A stretch of DNA of 64,000 nt from Alcanivorax nanhaiticus (GCF_000756665.1 NZ_ARXV01000008.1:114706-178705), one strand, 5' to 3'. Positions 7,198-17,360 are shown, counted from the first letter of the stretch. Notes: generated from the letters alone by a model not told the origin. Made by a program: numbers and translations.

Positions 7198-9801
7198 GAA
7201 CGGGTCGTTGTATTGTTGGGCACCCAAATCAATCCACTCTGACAACAGACGTATCTCTTCCACCGTTAGCCAGCCTTCATGACTTCCTCCAGCCTCGAAC
7301 AACGCGAAAAAGCGAGAGGAGTTACGCGCTTGTCCTGCGCGTACTGGTGCCGAAATTTCGACAGGCTCAACAAGCGGGATGGGATTGCCTAATCCATCCA
7401 GAATCAGATCGCCGTTGTCATCCGTGCGGTACACGATATTCCCTTCGTCATCGAGCACAATAGCCAAACGGTCTATTAATGCCCCGTTGACTAATTGTTG
7501 CTCATTGTCATCGAACAACAGTTCATGATAACTGGTGAGCTGATTGGGCTGCTCCGGAGCAGGATCGGCCGTTAATTCCAGCTGCCCAGGCGGTACCTGA
7601 AGCGCATTACTGGCATCGCGACGACTATGGCACTGCGAGCAGGTTACATCGCTATCCACGCCATTCACCAAGGCCGTACGCGGCAGATCCCAGATTGGCT
7701 GGATGTGGTCAGGATAATGAATCACCGCGCGACACCCCGGCTGCCAGTCGCCCTGGCAGGTCACACTTACCGGCATCTCGGTCTGCAGGCCGCCATAGCG
7801 TATTTGCACTTCAGCAGCAGGATCCGGTGCCGGGTCCGTCCACACATCGTCTGCAATCATATCCATCATCGGCAGCACCCGCTCCGGGTAAAGCCGGGTC
7901 AACGCCTGTGCCATGGTTTCCCCCTGATCCGCAAAGCTCACTACATCGGTGCGGGTATTGGGAAATGGCGCGCCGGTGAGCGGTGCTCCGGGATTGATTG
8001 AAGCATTCAGGCCCTGCTGCCGACCATGGGGCAGCGGGCTGTTTCCGCCATGGCAGCCCTGGCATTGCAAGGTTTCTCCGGGACGCAGGGTAATCCAGGC
8101 TCCGTGCCTGCCATACACAGCCTTGCCATCGGCACCGACCAGCTGAAGACTCAGCGGCACATCCGCCGGCACCTGAACCCGCGCAGAACCGTCTGGCTCC
8201 ACCGGTACATAACCAACAATTTCCCGCATTCCAAAAGCAGGCAGACGCCCTATTCCGCTGGCAGGAACATTACGTACCTCCCTGCCCGGCAGAGGGACCC
8301 CTTTGATCACTCGCAGGAAACGCACACGACGCTGTGACGGAGTCACCGTGCCCGGATCGGCGAATCCGGCGAAGCTTTCCCCCCCTGCAGGCAAAGGGTC
8401 CATGAATCCCGAAAATTCACCATCCAGGTCATAAATACTGCGAATATCCAACAATGCCTGATTGGCATCCTCCAGCACCGTTTCGCGCTCAGGCAGCGAG
8501 GCCAATGCTGGCAGCCGAGTGGGCGTTGCCACCGCCAATTCAGTAATCCAGAGTCCGTCACGGGGTTGCACCACAGGCCTCTGCACACGCTCTGCAGGAT
8601 CAAACACCCATAACCCATAGGCGGGTGGCGCAGCAGGCAATCCACGCGACAAATAGTCAGGGGTACACGGGCGCAAGGTACCATTGTCGTTCAACCGGCA
8701 AGGAGACCATGCCATCAAGAAACGCCCAGAAGCATCGTTCATGGGGATCAAATCGGCCAGCCAGCCTGCCGCACTCGCGGTACCCGGACGCGCGGAAGGT
8801 AAATCAAGACTCTGCTCGGCTGCGCCACTCACCACCCCGTGCAGGGGCCCCTCACGATTCACAAAGCCGTCCACATTCAGTGCAGCAGGTACGATCGCCA
8901 GCTCACGGGATTCCACCGTGCGCAACGCGGTGATGACCTTGCCATCCGGGCTCATGCCAAGCGGCAGAAATTGACGGCGAACATCCCCCACCCACTCATG
9001 GCTATTGGCGCCATAAAGCGGCTCAACCGCTGTGCCATCCGGGTTAACCCGGTACAGATCAAACCGGTTTTCGCTGTCCTTGTTGTCCCAACGCTGAAAC
9101 AGGATACGGCCGTCCGCCATCACCAATGGCGCAACATCATGACTGGCGTTGAACGTGATCTGCTCCACCCCGGTGCCATCCGCATCCATCACGTGCAAGG
9201 CAAACGCATGAACATCGCGACGCTCTTCGAGGGGATAATATTGCGGGCGTCCTTCATCCAGCATCCGCGCCCGGGTTTGCGGCTGGCGGGTGGAGGCAAA
9301 GACGATTCGACCATCTGGCAAGTAGGCGGGGTAGCGATCCTGGCCCTGTTCGGCCAGCACCTCACTAATCATCACCCGGCTGGCAACACCCGTGGCGAAG
9401 TCGTACTCCCAGATATTCCATGTCGGCTGTTCATCCTCGTCCAGATCCGGGATCTCAGGCGCACGGGCGGAGAACAGCATATGGCTGCCATCATAACTGA
9501 CCTGCAAATCACGGATATCATGGCCACGGCCAAGCAAGGGGGTTGTCACATCCCGCGCCACCGCCCGACTGGAGACCCCCTCACGCACCAGCAATCTGGC
9601 ACCGGCAAGAAAGCGCGCCGGATCCTGCAGGGAATCCGGTGCATCGTCGTCCATACCCACGACTGGCACCGTACGCTCCACATACGCCAGAGGCACATCT
9701 GTCACTGAGGGATCTTCCCCTTGCTCTCCCCCATCCAACCCGCCACAGCCGCTCAAGCCCCCAAGCAGCCCCAACAGGAGGGAAAATTTGCGTATTTTCA
9801 C
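7183..9801 (-). CDS. HzsA-related dihaem c-type cytochrome lipoprotein
   Basis: An 872-aa lipoprotein (lipobox LSGC at about residues 16-19) resembling the hydrazine-synthase alpha-like (HzsA-related) family found in many non-anammox bacteria. Residues about 90-300 look like a beta-propeller, with repeated dGRIvFaS and DLYRVNPDGT strands. Two c-type haem sites follow: CQGCH at 580-584 and CSQCH at 721-725. The role is probably periplasmic or outer-membrane electron transfer; hydrazine synthesis is not implied. It heads a minus-strand operon with two barrels, a TlpA-like thioredoxin, DUF4266 and DUF3570, and is divergent from another CxxCH protein, so its promoter lies in 9802-9991. Confidence 0.82.
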   Translation of the reverse strand: MKIRKFSLLLGLLGGLSGCGGLDGGEQGEDPSVTDVPLAYVERTVPVVGMDDDAPDSLQDPARFLAGARLLVREGVSSRAVARDVTTPLLGRGHDIRDLQVSYDGSHMLFSARAPEIPDLDEDEQPTWNIWEYDFATGVASRVMISEVLAEQGQDRYPAYLPDGRIVFASTRQPQTRARMLDEGRPQYYPLEERRDVHAFALHVMDADGTGVEQITFNASHDVAPLVMADGRILFQRWDNKDSENRFDLYRVNPDGTAVEPLYGANSHEWVGDVRRQFLPLGMSPDGKVITALRTVESRELAIVPAALNVDGFVNREGPLHGVVSGAAEQSLDLPSARPGTASAAGWLADLIPMNDASGRFLMAWSPCRLNDNGTLRPCTPDYLSRGLPAAPPAYGLWVFDPAERVQRPVVQPRDGLWITELAVATPTRLPALASLPERETVLEDANQALLDIRSIYDLDGEFSGFMDPLPAGGESFAGFADPGTVTPSQRRVRFLRVIKGVPLPGREVRNVPASGIGRLPAFGMREIVGYVPVEPDGSARVQVPADVPLSLQLVGADGKAVYGRHGAWITLRPGETLQCQGCHGGNSPLPHGRQQGLNASINPGAPLTGAPFPNTRTDVVSFADQGETMAQALTRLYPERVLPMMDMIADDVWTDPAPDPAAEVQIRYGGLQTEMPVSVTCQGDWQPGCRAVIHYPDHIQPIWDLPRTALVNGVDSDVTCSQCHSRRDASNALQVPPGQLELTADPAPEQPNQLTSYHELLFDDNEQQLVNGALIDRLAIVLDDEGNIVYRTDDNGDLILDGLGNPIPLVEPVEISAPVRAGQARNSSRFFALFEAGGSHEGWLTVEEIRLLSEWIDLGAQQYNDPFRVPE

Positions 9802-9991
9802 CCACCCATCCGTATTTCTTAGATTTCTGTCAGTATCGCGAACAAATTATTAGATTTCTGGGGCACCAATCACAGTGCGACACCCTGAAGGTCGTACAGA
9901 ATAACAGCGGGTAAAGGGAACACAGTTGAACACTGGTAACAGCCGGCTTGCCGCTCGTCGAAAACAAGGACAACAAAAGGGGATGCCTCCA

Positions 9992-11170
9992 ATGCGACGC
10001 ACCTTGGGGATCGTGCTGACAGCAGCATCAATGCTACTGCTCAGTCAGCAAAGTCTGGCCAACAGCCGCGATCAGGCACAGCGTATTCATAACCGCCTGG
10101 CAGGGGTACCGGCGGATGCCACGACCCTGACGCAAATGGCAACGCTGATCGACAACAACAATGCCCAGGCCGCCGCAGAACTGGCCATGGAGCATCCGGC
10201 GTTCTATAGCGTGACCCTGAAACAGTTTGCCACCCCCTGGACCAATGAAGCCCAGGACGTGTTCGCCGAACTGAACGACTACACCGCCACCGTCATCGGT
10301 GTGATCCGTGACGACGTGGACTTTCGCCGCATCCTGTTTGCCGACCTGCTTTATGTGGGCAATGCCAGCCCTGCCGCAGCTGCAGACAGCAACGCCCATT
10401 ACCGCAACCTCGAGTCCAGCCATGCAGACCTGCAAGCGGTGCTACAACCCTCCAGCCAGGTGAGCCAGTACGGCACCCCGGCACAAGCTGTGGCCGGTGT
10501 ACTCACATCTCGGGCGGCCGCCAATGCCTTTTTCTATGCGGGCACCAACCGGGCCATGCTGCGCTTCACCCTGATGAATCACATGTGCCGCGACCTGGAG
10601 CAGGTCAAGGACACTACCCGCCCCTCCGACCGCATCCGCCAGGATGTCAGCCGCAGCCCCGGTGGCGACAGCCGTATCTTTCGCAACAGTTGCATCGGCT
10701 GCCACAGCGGCATGGACCCGTTGGCCCAGGCCTTTGCCTACTACGACTGGGAAGGGGATCAGGAAGGTGATGGTGGCCGCATGATCTACAACACCGGCAA
10801 CGACCCGGATACCGGCACTCGCGTACAGGGCAAATACCTTATCAACAGTAACAACTTCCCCTGGGGCTATATCACCCCGGACGATCACTGGGACAACTAC
10901 TGGCGCGAAGGCCCCAATGCCAACCTGGGCTGGGACGGCGCTCGCCCCGGTAGCGGCAATGGTGCCGCCAGCCTTGGCGAAGAGCTGGCCAACAGCGAAG
11001 TGTTCGCCAGCTGCCAGGCCGAAAAAGTGTTCAAGGCTGTTTGTTTACGCAGCCCCGCCGACAGCGCCGACACCAGTCAGCTGGCCACCATGACCAGCGC
11101 CTTCAAGAATGATAACTACCGCATGAAGACCCTGTTTGCTGATGCGGCCACCTACTGCATGGGGGACTGA
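9992..11170 (+). CDS. Secreted CxxCH protein of unrecognised family
   Basis: From the ATG at 9992 (AGGGG 9 nt upstream) the product is 392 aa with a signal peptide ending QQSLANS. A single c-type haem motif CIGCH lies at residues 234-238, next to DSRIFRNSC and followed by SGMDPLAQAFAYYDWEG. That layout recalls the cytochrome-like part of planctomycete DUF1592/DUF1588 proteins, but the match is weak. Five bases separate its stop from the next lipoprotein gene, and a Tat-exported protein follows; the three form an operon divergent from the HzsA-like gene. An alternative ATG lies at 9983. Confidence 0.75.
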   Translation: MRRTLGIVLTAASMLLLSQQSLANSRDQAQRIHNRLAGVPADATTLTQMATLIDNNNAQAAAELAMEHPAFYSVTLKQFATPWTNEAQDVFAELNDYTATVIGVIRDDVDFRRILFADLLYVGNASPAAAADSNAHYRNLESSHADLQAVLQPSSQVSQYGTPAQAVAGVLTSRAAANAFFYAGTNRAMLRFTLMNHMCRDLEQVKDTTRPSDRIRQDVSRSPGGDSRIFRNSCIGCHSGMDPLAQAFAYYDWEGDQEGDGGRMIYNTGNDPDTGTRVQGKYLINSNNFPWGYITPDDHWDNYWREGPNANLGWDGARPGSGNGAASLGEELANSEVFASCQAEKVFKAVCLRSPADSADTSQLATMTSAFKNDNYRMKTLFADAATYCMGD

Positions 11171-11174
11171 AGCG

Positions 11175-13619
11175 ATGCGTATCAGACTGCTTATCAGCAC
11201 CCTCTCCCTCGCTCTGCTGGCCGGATGCGGCGGTAGCAGCAGCGGTGCCGGCACAGAGAACAATCCGCCACCCAGCGGAGGCGACCAAACCAACTATCAA
11301 GGGCCGGCACCACGTAACAGCGATGTGTCCGCATTCAAAATCTACATTTGGAATAACCTGGTCAGTGAGCAGCGCTGTGGCGCCTGCCACCGCAGCCAAC
11401 AACCCGGTTTTGTACAGACCGGGGACATCAACGCGGCGTATGCCGCAGCCAATCCGTTGATCAACCTGAATCAACCTTCGGCATCTCAGATGGTGCAGAA
11501 AGTCGCGGGCGGTCATAACTGCTGGGAAAGCAACCCTCAGGTATGCGCAGATCAGATCAGCACCTGGATCAGTGCGTGGGCAGGAGAAAGCCTGGGGCTC
11601 GGCGGCGGCACCACGGAAATCACCGCCCCTCCCATCAAGGAACCGGGCAACAGCAAAAATTTCCCGTCCGATCCAGGCCTGTTCCAGACCCATGTTTATC
11701 CACTGCTGGATGATTATTGCTCTGACTGCCACCAAAGCGATGCAAGCACACCACAAAGCCCCTATATCGCTTCTGACGATGTGAACGAAGCCTACACGGC
11801 GGCGCAGAGCAAAATAGATCTGAACCAACCGGAACTCAGTCGTCTGGTCGAACGGCTTCGCGAAGATGCCCACAACTGCTGGAGTGACTGCAGCAGCGAC
11901 GCGCAAAGCATGGAAGATGCCATTCGTGTCATGGCCAACAGCATTACTGCCACCGCACCCGATCCTGACCTGGTTCTCAGCAAGGCCCTGAATGTGGGCG
12001 ATGGCACATTGGCAGCAGGTGGCGGCCGCTATGAAAGCAACGTCATTGCCCGCTACGAATTCAAAACTGGGGAAGGCACGGTTGCCTATGACACCTCGGG
12101 GGTCGATCCGGCAATCAATCTGCAGTTTGTCGGCGATGTGGCCTGGGAAGGCGGCTGGGGCATTCGCCTCAATGGCGGCAAGGCCCAGGGCAGCACCCTG
12201 ACCAGCAAAAAACTCAGCGACATGATTCAGGCCACCGGAGAGTTGACGCTGGAAGCCTGGATCACACCGGTCAGCACAGGTCAGGATAACGCCCACATCA
12301 TCAGTTATTCGGCCGGCCCCGACACGCGCAACCTGACACTCGCACAAAGTGACAGCGACTTTGTGGTGTATCAGCGCACTGGTGAATCCACAGATCTTAA
12401 CGGCGAACCGATCCTGGCAACCGATGACATGCCTCTCCAGGCCAGCCAGCAACATATTGCCGTCACCTATGATCCCGTGAACGGCCGCCGTCTCTACATC
12501 AATGGCGAGCTACATCCCACCCAGGACCCGGCCACTCCCGGCCTGCTCAATACCTGGGACGAAACCTTCGCGCTGATCATGGGCAACGAAGCATCCAATG
12601 ATCACCCCTGGGAAGGCGTGATCCGTTTTGCCGCTATCCATAATCGCGCCCTCACGGCCCAGCAGGTGCAAACCAACTTTGCCGCCGGTGTCGGTGAACG
12701 CTTCTTCCTGCCATTCTACATCGGACATCTGATTAACCAGCCCGGTGCCTATGTGGTGTTTGAGGTCTCGCGCTTCGATAACTACAGCTATCTGTTTGCG
12801 GCTCCCTACTTCATCAACCTGGAACAAGAAACCGTAGACAGCAACACCCCCATGGAAGGCCTGCGCATTGGCATCAACGGTCGCGTCCCGGAGGTGGGGC
12901 AATCGTTTGCGCCACTGGATACTGATCTCGGTGGCGAGGGCTACAGCAGCCAGGGCGAAACCCTGTCACGGCTGGGCACCCTGCTACCGGTAGAGCAAGG
13001 CCAGGACAATGACGAGTTTTTCCTCACCTTCGAGCGTCTGGGCAGCCACACCAATGTCTTTACCGAACCCACCCCTCTGCCTCTCGCCGCCAACGAATAC
13101 GGTGAACAGCCAGAAGTGGGCCTGCGTGATTTTGCCGAAATCAACGCCACCATGAGCGTACTCACCGGAGTCCCTGAAACCCGTGGCGAGATCCCGGATA
13201 CCTACCAGCGCCTGCGCACACAGCTGCCCAGCGAAGAAAACATCGAAGCCTTTCTCACTGCCCATCAGATCGGCATCGCCCAGCTGGCCATTGAATACTG
13301 CAACGCACTGGTGGAAGCAGAGCGCAGCAACGACCCGAGCATTACACCGCTGTTCCCGTCCATGAATTACAACAGCGACGTGACGACCATTACCGAACAG
13401 CAATGGCGGGATCGAGTGATTGATCCACTGTTTGAACGCATGATCGGCAACGGCCAGGCACGTCAGCCGCTGCGCGCAGAAGTTGGCGATGAACTGGAAC
13501 ATCTGCTGTTCGATACCAACCTGACCCAGTGCAGCAGCAACTGCGCGGAACGCACCGCTACCGCCACCAAGGCTGCCTGCGCCACCGTACTGGGCAGTGC
13601 ATCCATGCTGGTGCAATAA
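11175..13619 (+). CDS. LamG-domain lipoprotein with two CxxCH motifs
   Basis: An 814-aa lipoprotein (lipobox LLAGC at residues 12-16, then a Gly/Ser-rich linker). Two similar N-terminal modules each carry a CxxCH motif (CGACH 68-72, CSDCH 182-186) and a matching LNQP...HNCW tail, so this part is an internal duplication. Residues about 310-500 form a LamG/concanavalin-like domain (YEFKTGEGTVAYDTSG, LTLEAWITP, LYINGELH). The C-terminal third is unrecognised. The start at 11175 is chosen over an upstream ATG at 11136 because it begins the signal peptide directly and sits 4 bp after the previous stop. Probable haem-binding surface protein that also binds carbohydrate or protein. Confidence 0.8.
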   Translation: MRIRLLISTLSLALLAGCGGSSSGAGTENNPPPSGGDQTNYQGPAPRNSDVSAFKIYIWNNLVSEQRCGACHRSQQPGFVQTGDINAAYAAANPLINLNQPSASQMVQKVAGGHNCWESNPQVCADQISTWISAWAGESLGLGGGTTEITAPPIKEPGNSKNFPSDPGLFQTHVYPLLDDYCSDCHQSDASTPQSPYIASDDVNEAYTAAQSKIDLNQPELSRLVERLREDAHNCWSDCSSDAQSMEDAIRVMANSITATAPDPDLVLSKALNVGDGTLAAGGGRYESNVIARYEFKTGEGTVAYDTSGVDPAINLQFVGDVAWEGGWGIRLNGGKAQGSTLTSKKLSDMIQATGELTLEAWITPVSTGQDNAHIISYSAGPDTRNLTLAQSDSDFVVYQRTGESTDLNGEPILATDDMPLQASQQHIAVTYDPVNGRRLYINGELHPTQDPATPGLLNTWDETFALIMGNEASNDHPWEGVIRFAAIHNRALTAQQVQTNFAAGVGERFFLPFYIGHLINQPGAYVVFEVSRFDNYSYLFAAPYFINLEQETVDSNTPMEGLRIGINGRVPEVGQSFAPLDTDLGGEGYSSQGETLSRLGTLLPVEQGQDNDEFFLTFERLGSHTNVFTEPTPLPLAANEYGEQPEVGLRDFAEINATMSVLTGVPETRGEIPDTYQRLRTQLPSEENIEAFLTAHQIGIAQLAIEYCNALVEAERSNDPSITPLFPSMNYNSDVTTITEQQWRDRVIDPLFERMIGNGQARQPLRAEVGDELEHLLFDTNLTQCSSNCAERTATATKAACATVLGSASMLVQ

Positions 13620-13627
13620 GGGGGAAC

Positions 13628-15196
13628 ATGATGATCAAGCGACACTTTTCCAAAAAACGTCAGCAGCCCCTGCATCCGGACGCCCCACTTCTGAATCTGG
13701 GCCACGGCAAACCGGTGACCCGTCGCGATATGCTGGGTCGAGGTCTGGTCAGCGGCGTTGCCTTCGGCACGGTCGGCATGTTCGGCCTGTTCAGTAACCC
13801 CCGGGAAGCCATGGCCGCCCTGTCCTCCGATCTGGAAACCATCAAGACGGACTGCGGCATCGTGGCAGACGGTGCCGGCAAGATCCCGTTTATCTGTTTC
13901 GATCTGGCCGGCGGGGCCAACATTTCCGGTTCGAATGTCCTGGTGGGCGGCCAAGGCGGACAGGAAGATTTTCTGTCCAGCGCGGGCTATTCCAAACTGG
14001 GCCTGCCTGGCAACCTGGCCCCCAACAATAATCCCGGACTGGTGAATCGTGATCTCGGCCTGGCCTTCCACAGCGATTCCGCCTTCCTTCGCGGCATCAT
14101 GGAAAAGGCCTCGGCGGCAGCACCCAATGTGAATGGTTGCGTTATCCCAGCCCGTTCGGAAAACGACACCGCCAATAACCCGCACAATCCCATGTACGGG
14201 ATTTTTACCGCCGGTGCTGACGGCGAGCTGATGTCACTGATTGGCTCGCGCAGCTCCCTGTCCGGGGGCAACTCACTGGCCCCGGATGGCTCAGTGGTTG
14301 CATCCGCTCGCCCCACCAAGATTGATCGCTTTTCCGATGTAACCGGTCTGGTGGATACCGGCAAACTGGTAGGACTGCTCAGTCCGGAAGATGCCACCTC
14401 AGTGATGGAATCCATTGCCCGCATAAGCCACAAACGCATCGACCGCATCGACAGCGGCCTCACTGACGCCAACCGGCGCAGCAATCTGCGCGATCTGCTC
14501 CGCTGTGGTTATGTGGAAGCAGCGGACATCACTGACCGTTATGGTGATCCTACCCCGCTGGATGTGGAGGAAGACCTGGATATCCTGTCGATCTTTTCTG
14601 CCAACGAATTGAATGACCGAGAGTTTGCCAAGACCGCCTCCATCATGAAGCTGGTGGTCAACGGCTATGCCGGTGCAGGCTGTATTTCCATGGGCGGCTT
14701 TGATTATCACACCGGCGAGCGTGCCACCGGCGAACTGCGCGACCTGCGCGCCGGGCGCTGCATGGGCGCCTGCCTCGAATATGCCCGCCGCAAGGGTGTC
14801 CCCATTATGCTGTATGTGTTCAGCGATGGCTCTGTGGCCAGCAACGGGCGCATTGATGATTCGGTGAACGGCCGCGGCAAAGGTGAATGGACCGGTGACA
14901 ATTCCTCCACCGCCGCTTCCTTCATACTGGTCTACAACCCGGCCAGCCGGCCCAGTCTCAACAACGGCCAGCAGCAGCTCGGCTGGATGCGCCCGGATGC
15001 TTCAGTGGAAACCGCTGGCAGCCCGGCCGCTAACAACGTGAACTTGCTGGCTGAAACCGTCTGGCTCAACTACATGGCCCTGCACGGAGAGCAAAGCCAA
15101 TTTGCCAGCCGCTTCCCCAATCACAGTCTGGGCAATGCCACATCCCAGGATCAACTCACTGCATTCGAGCCGATTGTGAACGGGACGATAATGTAG
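13628..15196 (+). CDS. Tat-exported protein, DUF1501-like
   Basis: A 522-aa protein with a twin-arginine signal (TRRDMLGRGLVSG, Arg32-Arg33, followed by a hydrophobic stretch ending REAMAA). Tat export implies folding or cofactor loading in the cytoplasm. The body resembles DUF1501-type secreted proteins (FICFDLAGGANISGSNVLVG, GGFDYHTGERATGELRDLRAGRCMG), a family distantly related to sulfatases. The HTGERATGELRDL stretch could supply metal ligands, but I cannot place an active site. A purine-rich AAGGGGGA lies before the ATG. It is the last gene of the three-gene operon. Confidence 0.72.
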   Translation: MMIKRHFSKKRQQPLHPDAPLLNLGHGKPVTRRDMLGRGLVSGVAFGTVGMFGLFSNPREAMAALSSDLETIKTDCGIVADGAGKIPFICFDLAGGANISGSNVLVGGQGGQEDFLSSAGYSKLGLPGNLAPNNNPGLVNRDLGLAFHSDSAFLRGIMEKASAAAPNVNGCVIPARSENDTANNPHNPMYGIFTAGADGELMSLIGSRSSLSGGNSLAPDGSVVASARPTKIDRFSDVTGLVDTGKLVGLLSPEDATSVMESIARISHKRIDRIDSGLTDANRRSNLRDLLRCGYVEAADITDRYGDPTPLDVEEDLDILSIFSANELNDREFAKTASIMKLVVNGYAGAGCISMGGFDYHTGERATGELRDLRAGRCMGACLEYARRKGVPIMLYVFSDGSVASNGRIDDSVNGRGKGEWTGDNSSTAASFILVYNPASRPSLNNGQQQLGWMRPDASVETAGSPAANNVNLLAETVWLNYMALHGEQSQFASRFPNHSLGNATSQDQLTAFEPIVNGTIM

Positions 15197-15200
15197 AAAA

Positions 15201-15267
15201 GTTACGAGTAGCGAGAAGCGAAAATCTTTTTTGATCTTCGAAACTCGCTTCTCGTGACTCGTAACTG
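15201..15267. repeat. Heptad element H2
   Basis: The left arm GTTACGAGTAGCGAGAAGCG and the right arm (CTCGCTTCTCGTGACTCGTAAC within 15245-15266) are near-perfect inverses around a short core containing AAAATCTTTTTTGATCTT. It lies between the convergent DUF1501-like and VWA genes and could fold as a bidirectional hairpin. Confidence 0.85.
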
Positions 15268-15270
15268 CGC

Positions 15271-16914
15271 TTAAATTTTCTCACTCACCTCCGCCTGGCG
15301 CAGCAACTGAATAAACTCGGAGCGGTAACCATACGCATCATCACCCTTGTTCTTCTGGGCCAGCGCTATGGCGTCATCGAGATTCCATTCCCCGGTATAT
15401 TGACTCCCTTTGAGCAACTGCGCAGCGCCTGCTACCGCGATGGCGAAACCGGTTTCCTGTGATTGCCAGGCTGCCGCTTTCGGCTGCTGCACCGGCACCG
15501 GTGTTTCAATCAGCACAGAGCGAGTCTCGCCCGGACGCTTGTAACGCAACTTCAGGAAAGCATATTCACCAGCAAACGCCGTTTCGGTTTTGCTTTCCGG
15601 CTTTTCATAGCGGCCAGGCTCAATCATGGGGGCTGCGCCCACCGGGGTGATTTCATAAATCGCCGTCACCGTATGGCCGGCACCAATTTCGCCTGCATCC
15701 ACCTTGTCGTTATTGAAATCCTCACGCTCCAGCGCACGGGTTTCATAACCCAGAAGTCGATATTCCTGCACCGTGGCGGGATTGAACTCCACCTGGATCT
15801 TGACGTCCTCGGCAATGGGGATCAGTGAAGAAGTCGCTTCCGTCACCAGTACCTTGCGTGCTTCGTTAAGGGTATCGATATACGCAGCCACCCCGTTGCC
15901 ATTCTGGGCCAATGTCTGCATCAGGCTGTCGTTATAATTACCCTGCCCAAAGCCCAGCACTGACAGGTAAATACCCTTGTCACGCTGGCGAGTGATCAAT
16001 CCCTCAAGTGCATCCTGATTGGTCACCCCCACATTGAAGTCACCATCCGTGGCAAGAATCACCCGGTTAACGGCATCTTTGTCAAAGTGCTGTTCTGCCA
16101 GACTATAAGCAAGCTCAATCCCCTCACCGCCGGCAGTGGAGCCCCCGGCGCGCAACTGGTCCAGCGCCGCTTCAATCTTGTGCTTGTCAGTCACCGCCGT
16201 CGGCTCAAGCACTACGCCAGCAGCACCGGCATAGACCACCAGTGCCACAGTATCCTCGGGATGCATCTGATCCACCATCATGCGCAGGGAGCGTGTCACC
16301 AGTGGCAGCTTGTCCTCCGCCATCATGCTGCCGGACACGTCCAACAGGAACACCAGATTGGCCCGCGGTCGGCTCTGCTGCTGCGGTTCATAGCCTTTGA
16401 TACCGATGTGGACCAGCTTGTTGCCCGCACGCCATGGGGAGTCAGTTACCGATACATGGGTGAGGAATGGTGTGCTCGGGGAATCCGGTGCGGGATAGTC
16501 ATAATCGAAATAGTTCACCCATTCTTCAAGACGAATGGCATCCGGCTGCGGCAAGCGACCGTGATTAATCTGACGGCGGGAGAAGCTGTAGGATGCGGTG
16601 TCCACATCAATGGAGAAAGTCGACACCGGCGATTCGGCAGTGCGCATGATGCCGTTATCGTCAATCTCGGTGAAGCGATCCCGCTCTTGCTGATCAGGCA
16701 ACCACTGGCCAGGAGACGGCGGAGCCACCATCGCCGGGGCCATGGCATAGCTGGCACTGTCCGCCATCATGCGTTTGGCCTGCGGGGCCATGGGCTTGCT
16801 GGCCACTTCCTGCAGCGGCTGCCGGCTGTCCACCGCCTGCTCGGCCTGATGGGAACACGCCGCCAGTGCCACGCTGATGGCCAGAACAAGGGGAGTACGA
16901 ATCAGAGTTTTCAC
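15271..16914 (-). CDS. VWA-domain lipoprotein (YfbK type)
   Basis: A 547-aa lipoprotein (lipobox LAAC at residues 17-20). An N-terminal von Willebrand-associated region (STFSIDVDTASYSFSRRQIN) is followed by a VWA domain with MIDAS motif DVSGSM (Asp192, Ser194, Ser196), then LATDGDFNVGVT, and a C-terminal DUF3520-like region ending in RSEFIQLLRQAE. This order is that of E. coli YfbK and its relatives. The family's function is unknown; MIDAS domains bind protein ligands through a divalent metal. It follows a sigma factor/membrane protein pair on the same strand after a 560-bp gap, so a separate promoter is likely. Confidence 0.9.
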   Translation of the reverse strand: MKTLIRTPLVLAISVALAACSHQAEQAVDSRQPLQEVASKPMAPQAKRMMADSASYAMAPAMVAPPSPGQWLPDQQERDRFTEIDDNGIMRTAESPVSTFSIDVDTASYSFSRRQINHGRLPQPDAIRLEEWVNYFDYDYPAPDSPSTPFLTHVSVTDSPWRAGNKLVHIGIKGYEPQQQSRPRANLVFLLDVSGSMMAEDKLPLVTRSLRMMVDQMHPEDTVALVVYAGAAGVVLEPTAVTDKHKIEAALDQLRAGGSTAGGEGIELAYSLAEQHFDKDAVNRVILATDGDFNVGVTNQDALEGLITRQRDKGIYLSVLGFGQGNYNDSLMQTLAQNGNGVAAYIDTLNEARKVLVTEATSSLIPIAEDVKIQVEFNPATVQEYRLLGYETRALEREDFNNDKVDAGEIGAGHTVTAIYEITPVGAAPMIEPGRYEKPESKTETAFAGEYAFLKLRYKRPGETRSVLIETPVPVQQPKAAAWQSQETGFAIAVAGAAQLLKGSQYTGEWNLDDAIALAQKNKGDDAYGYRSEFIQLLRQAEVSEKI

Positions 16915-17085
16915 GGTTACCTCCAGGGTGTTTTTTTATCCTTCATGGAGGTAAGACGGACAGCCTTCAGATCTGCCTCAAACTTTTTTTGGTTCATCGC
17001 AGATTAGCGGGAGTGAGAGGGAGGGATAAGCACAGGACGCAGAACCCTGCCTAAAGGTCGCTAAAGGCCAAGGGCCATGATTCAA

Positions 17086-17156
17086 CTGTGGGAGCGACGG
17101 TTCCGTCGCGATGCCCCGGCATCGGCCTTTTCGCGGTCGAACGCCCGCTCCCACAG
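17086..17156. repeat. Inverted REP pair
   Basis: CTGTGGGAGCGACGG with its own small hairpin (GACGGTTCCGTC) opens the element, and CGCCCGCTCCCACAG closes it in inverse orientation. This is the GTGGGAGC-type REP common in Pseudomonas and relatives, arranged head to head like a BIME. Confidence 0.85.
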
Positions 17157-17360
17157 GAGACGAGACCGCAAGAGCTCCCGAATGGCACAGCAAACCCTAG
17201 CTCTCACAAGGGGTACGGTTGGTTTGGCGTCAGCGTCCGAAGTCTGGCAAACCTGCATTCCCGCTAACCTGCGATGTGCCCTTTTTTTGCCTAATTGCGA
17301 AATAGCGGGACTAGCCTGAGCTGAAGATAGCGGCCCGCCCTGAAAAATGCATGGCCAGTG

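Noticed and set aside
11103..12455. 450-codon minus-strand ORF opposite the LamG lipoprotein
   Set aside because: Antisense shadow; no start signals or domain.
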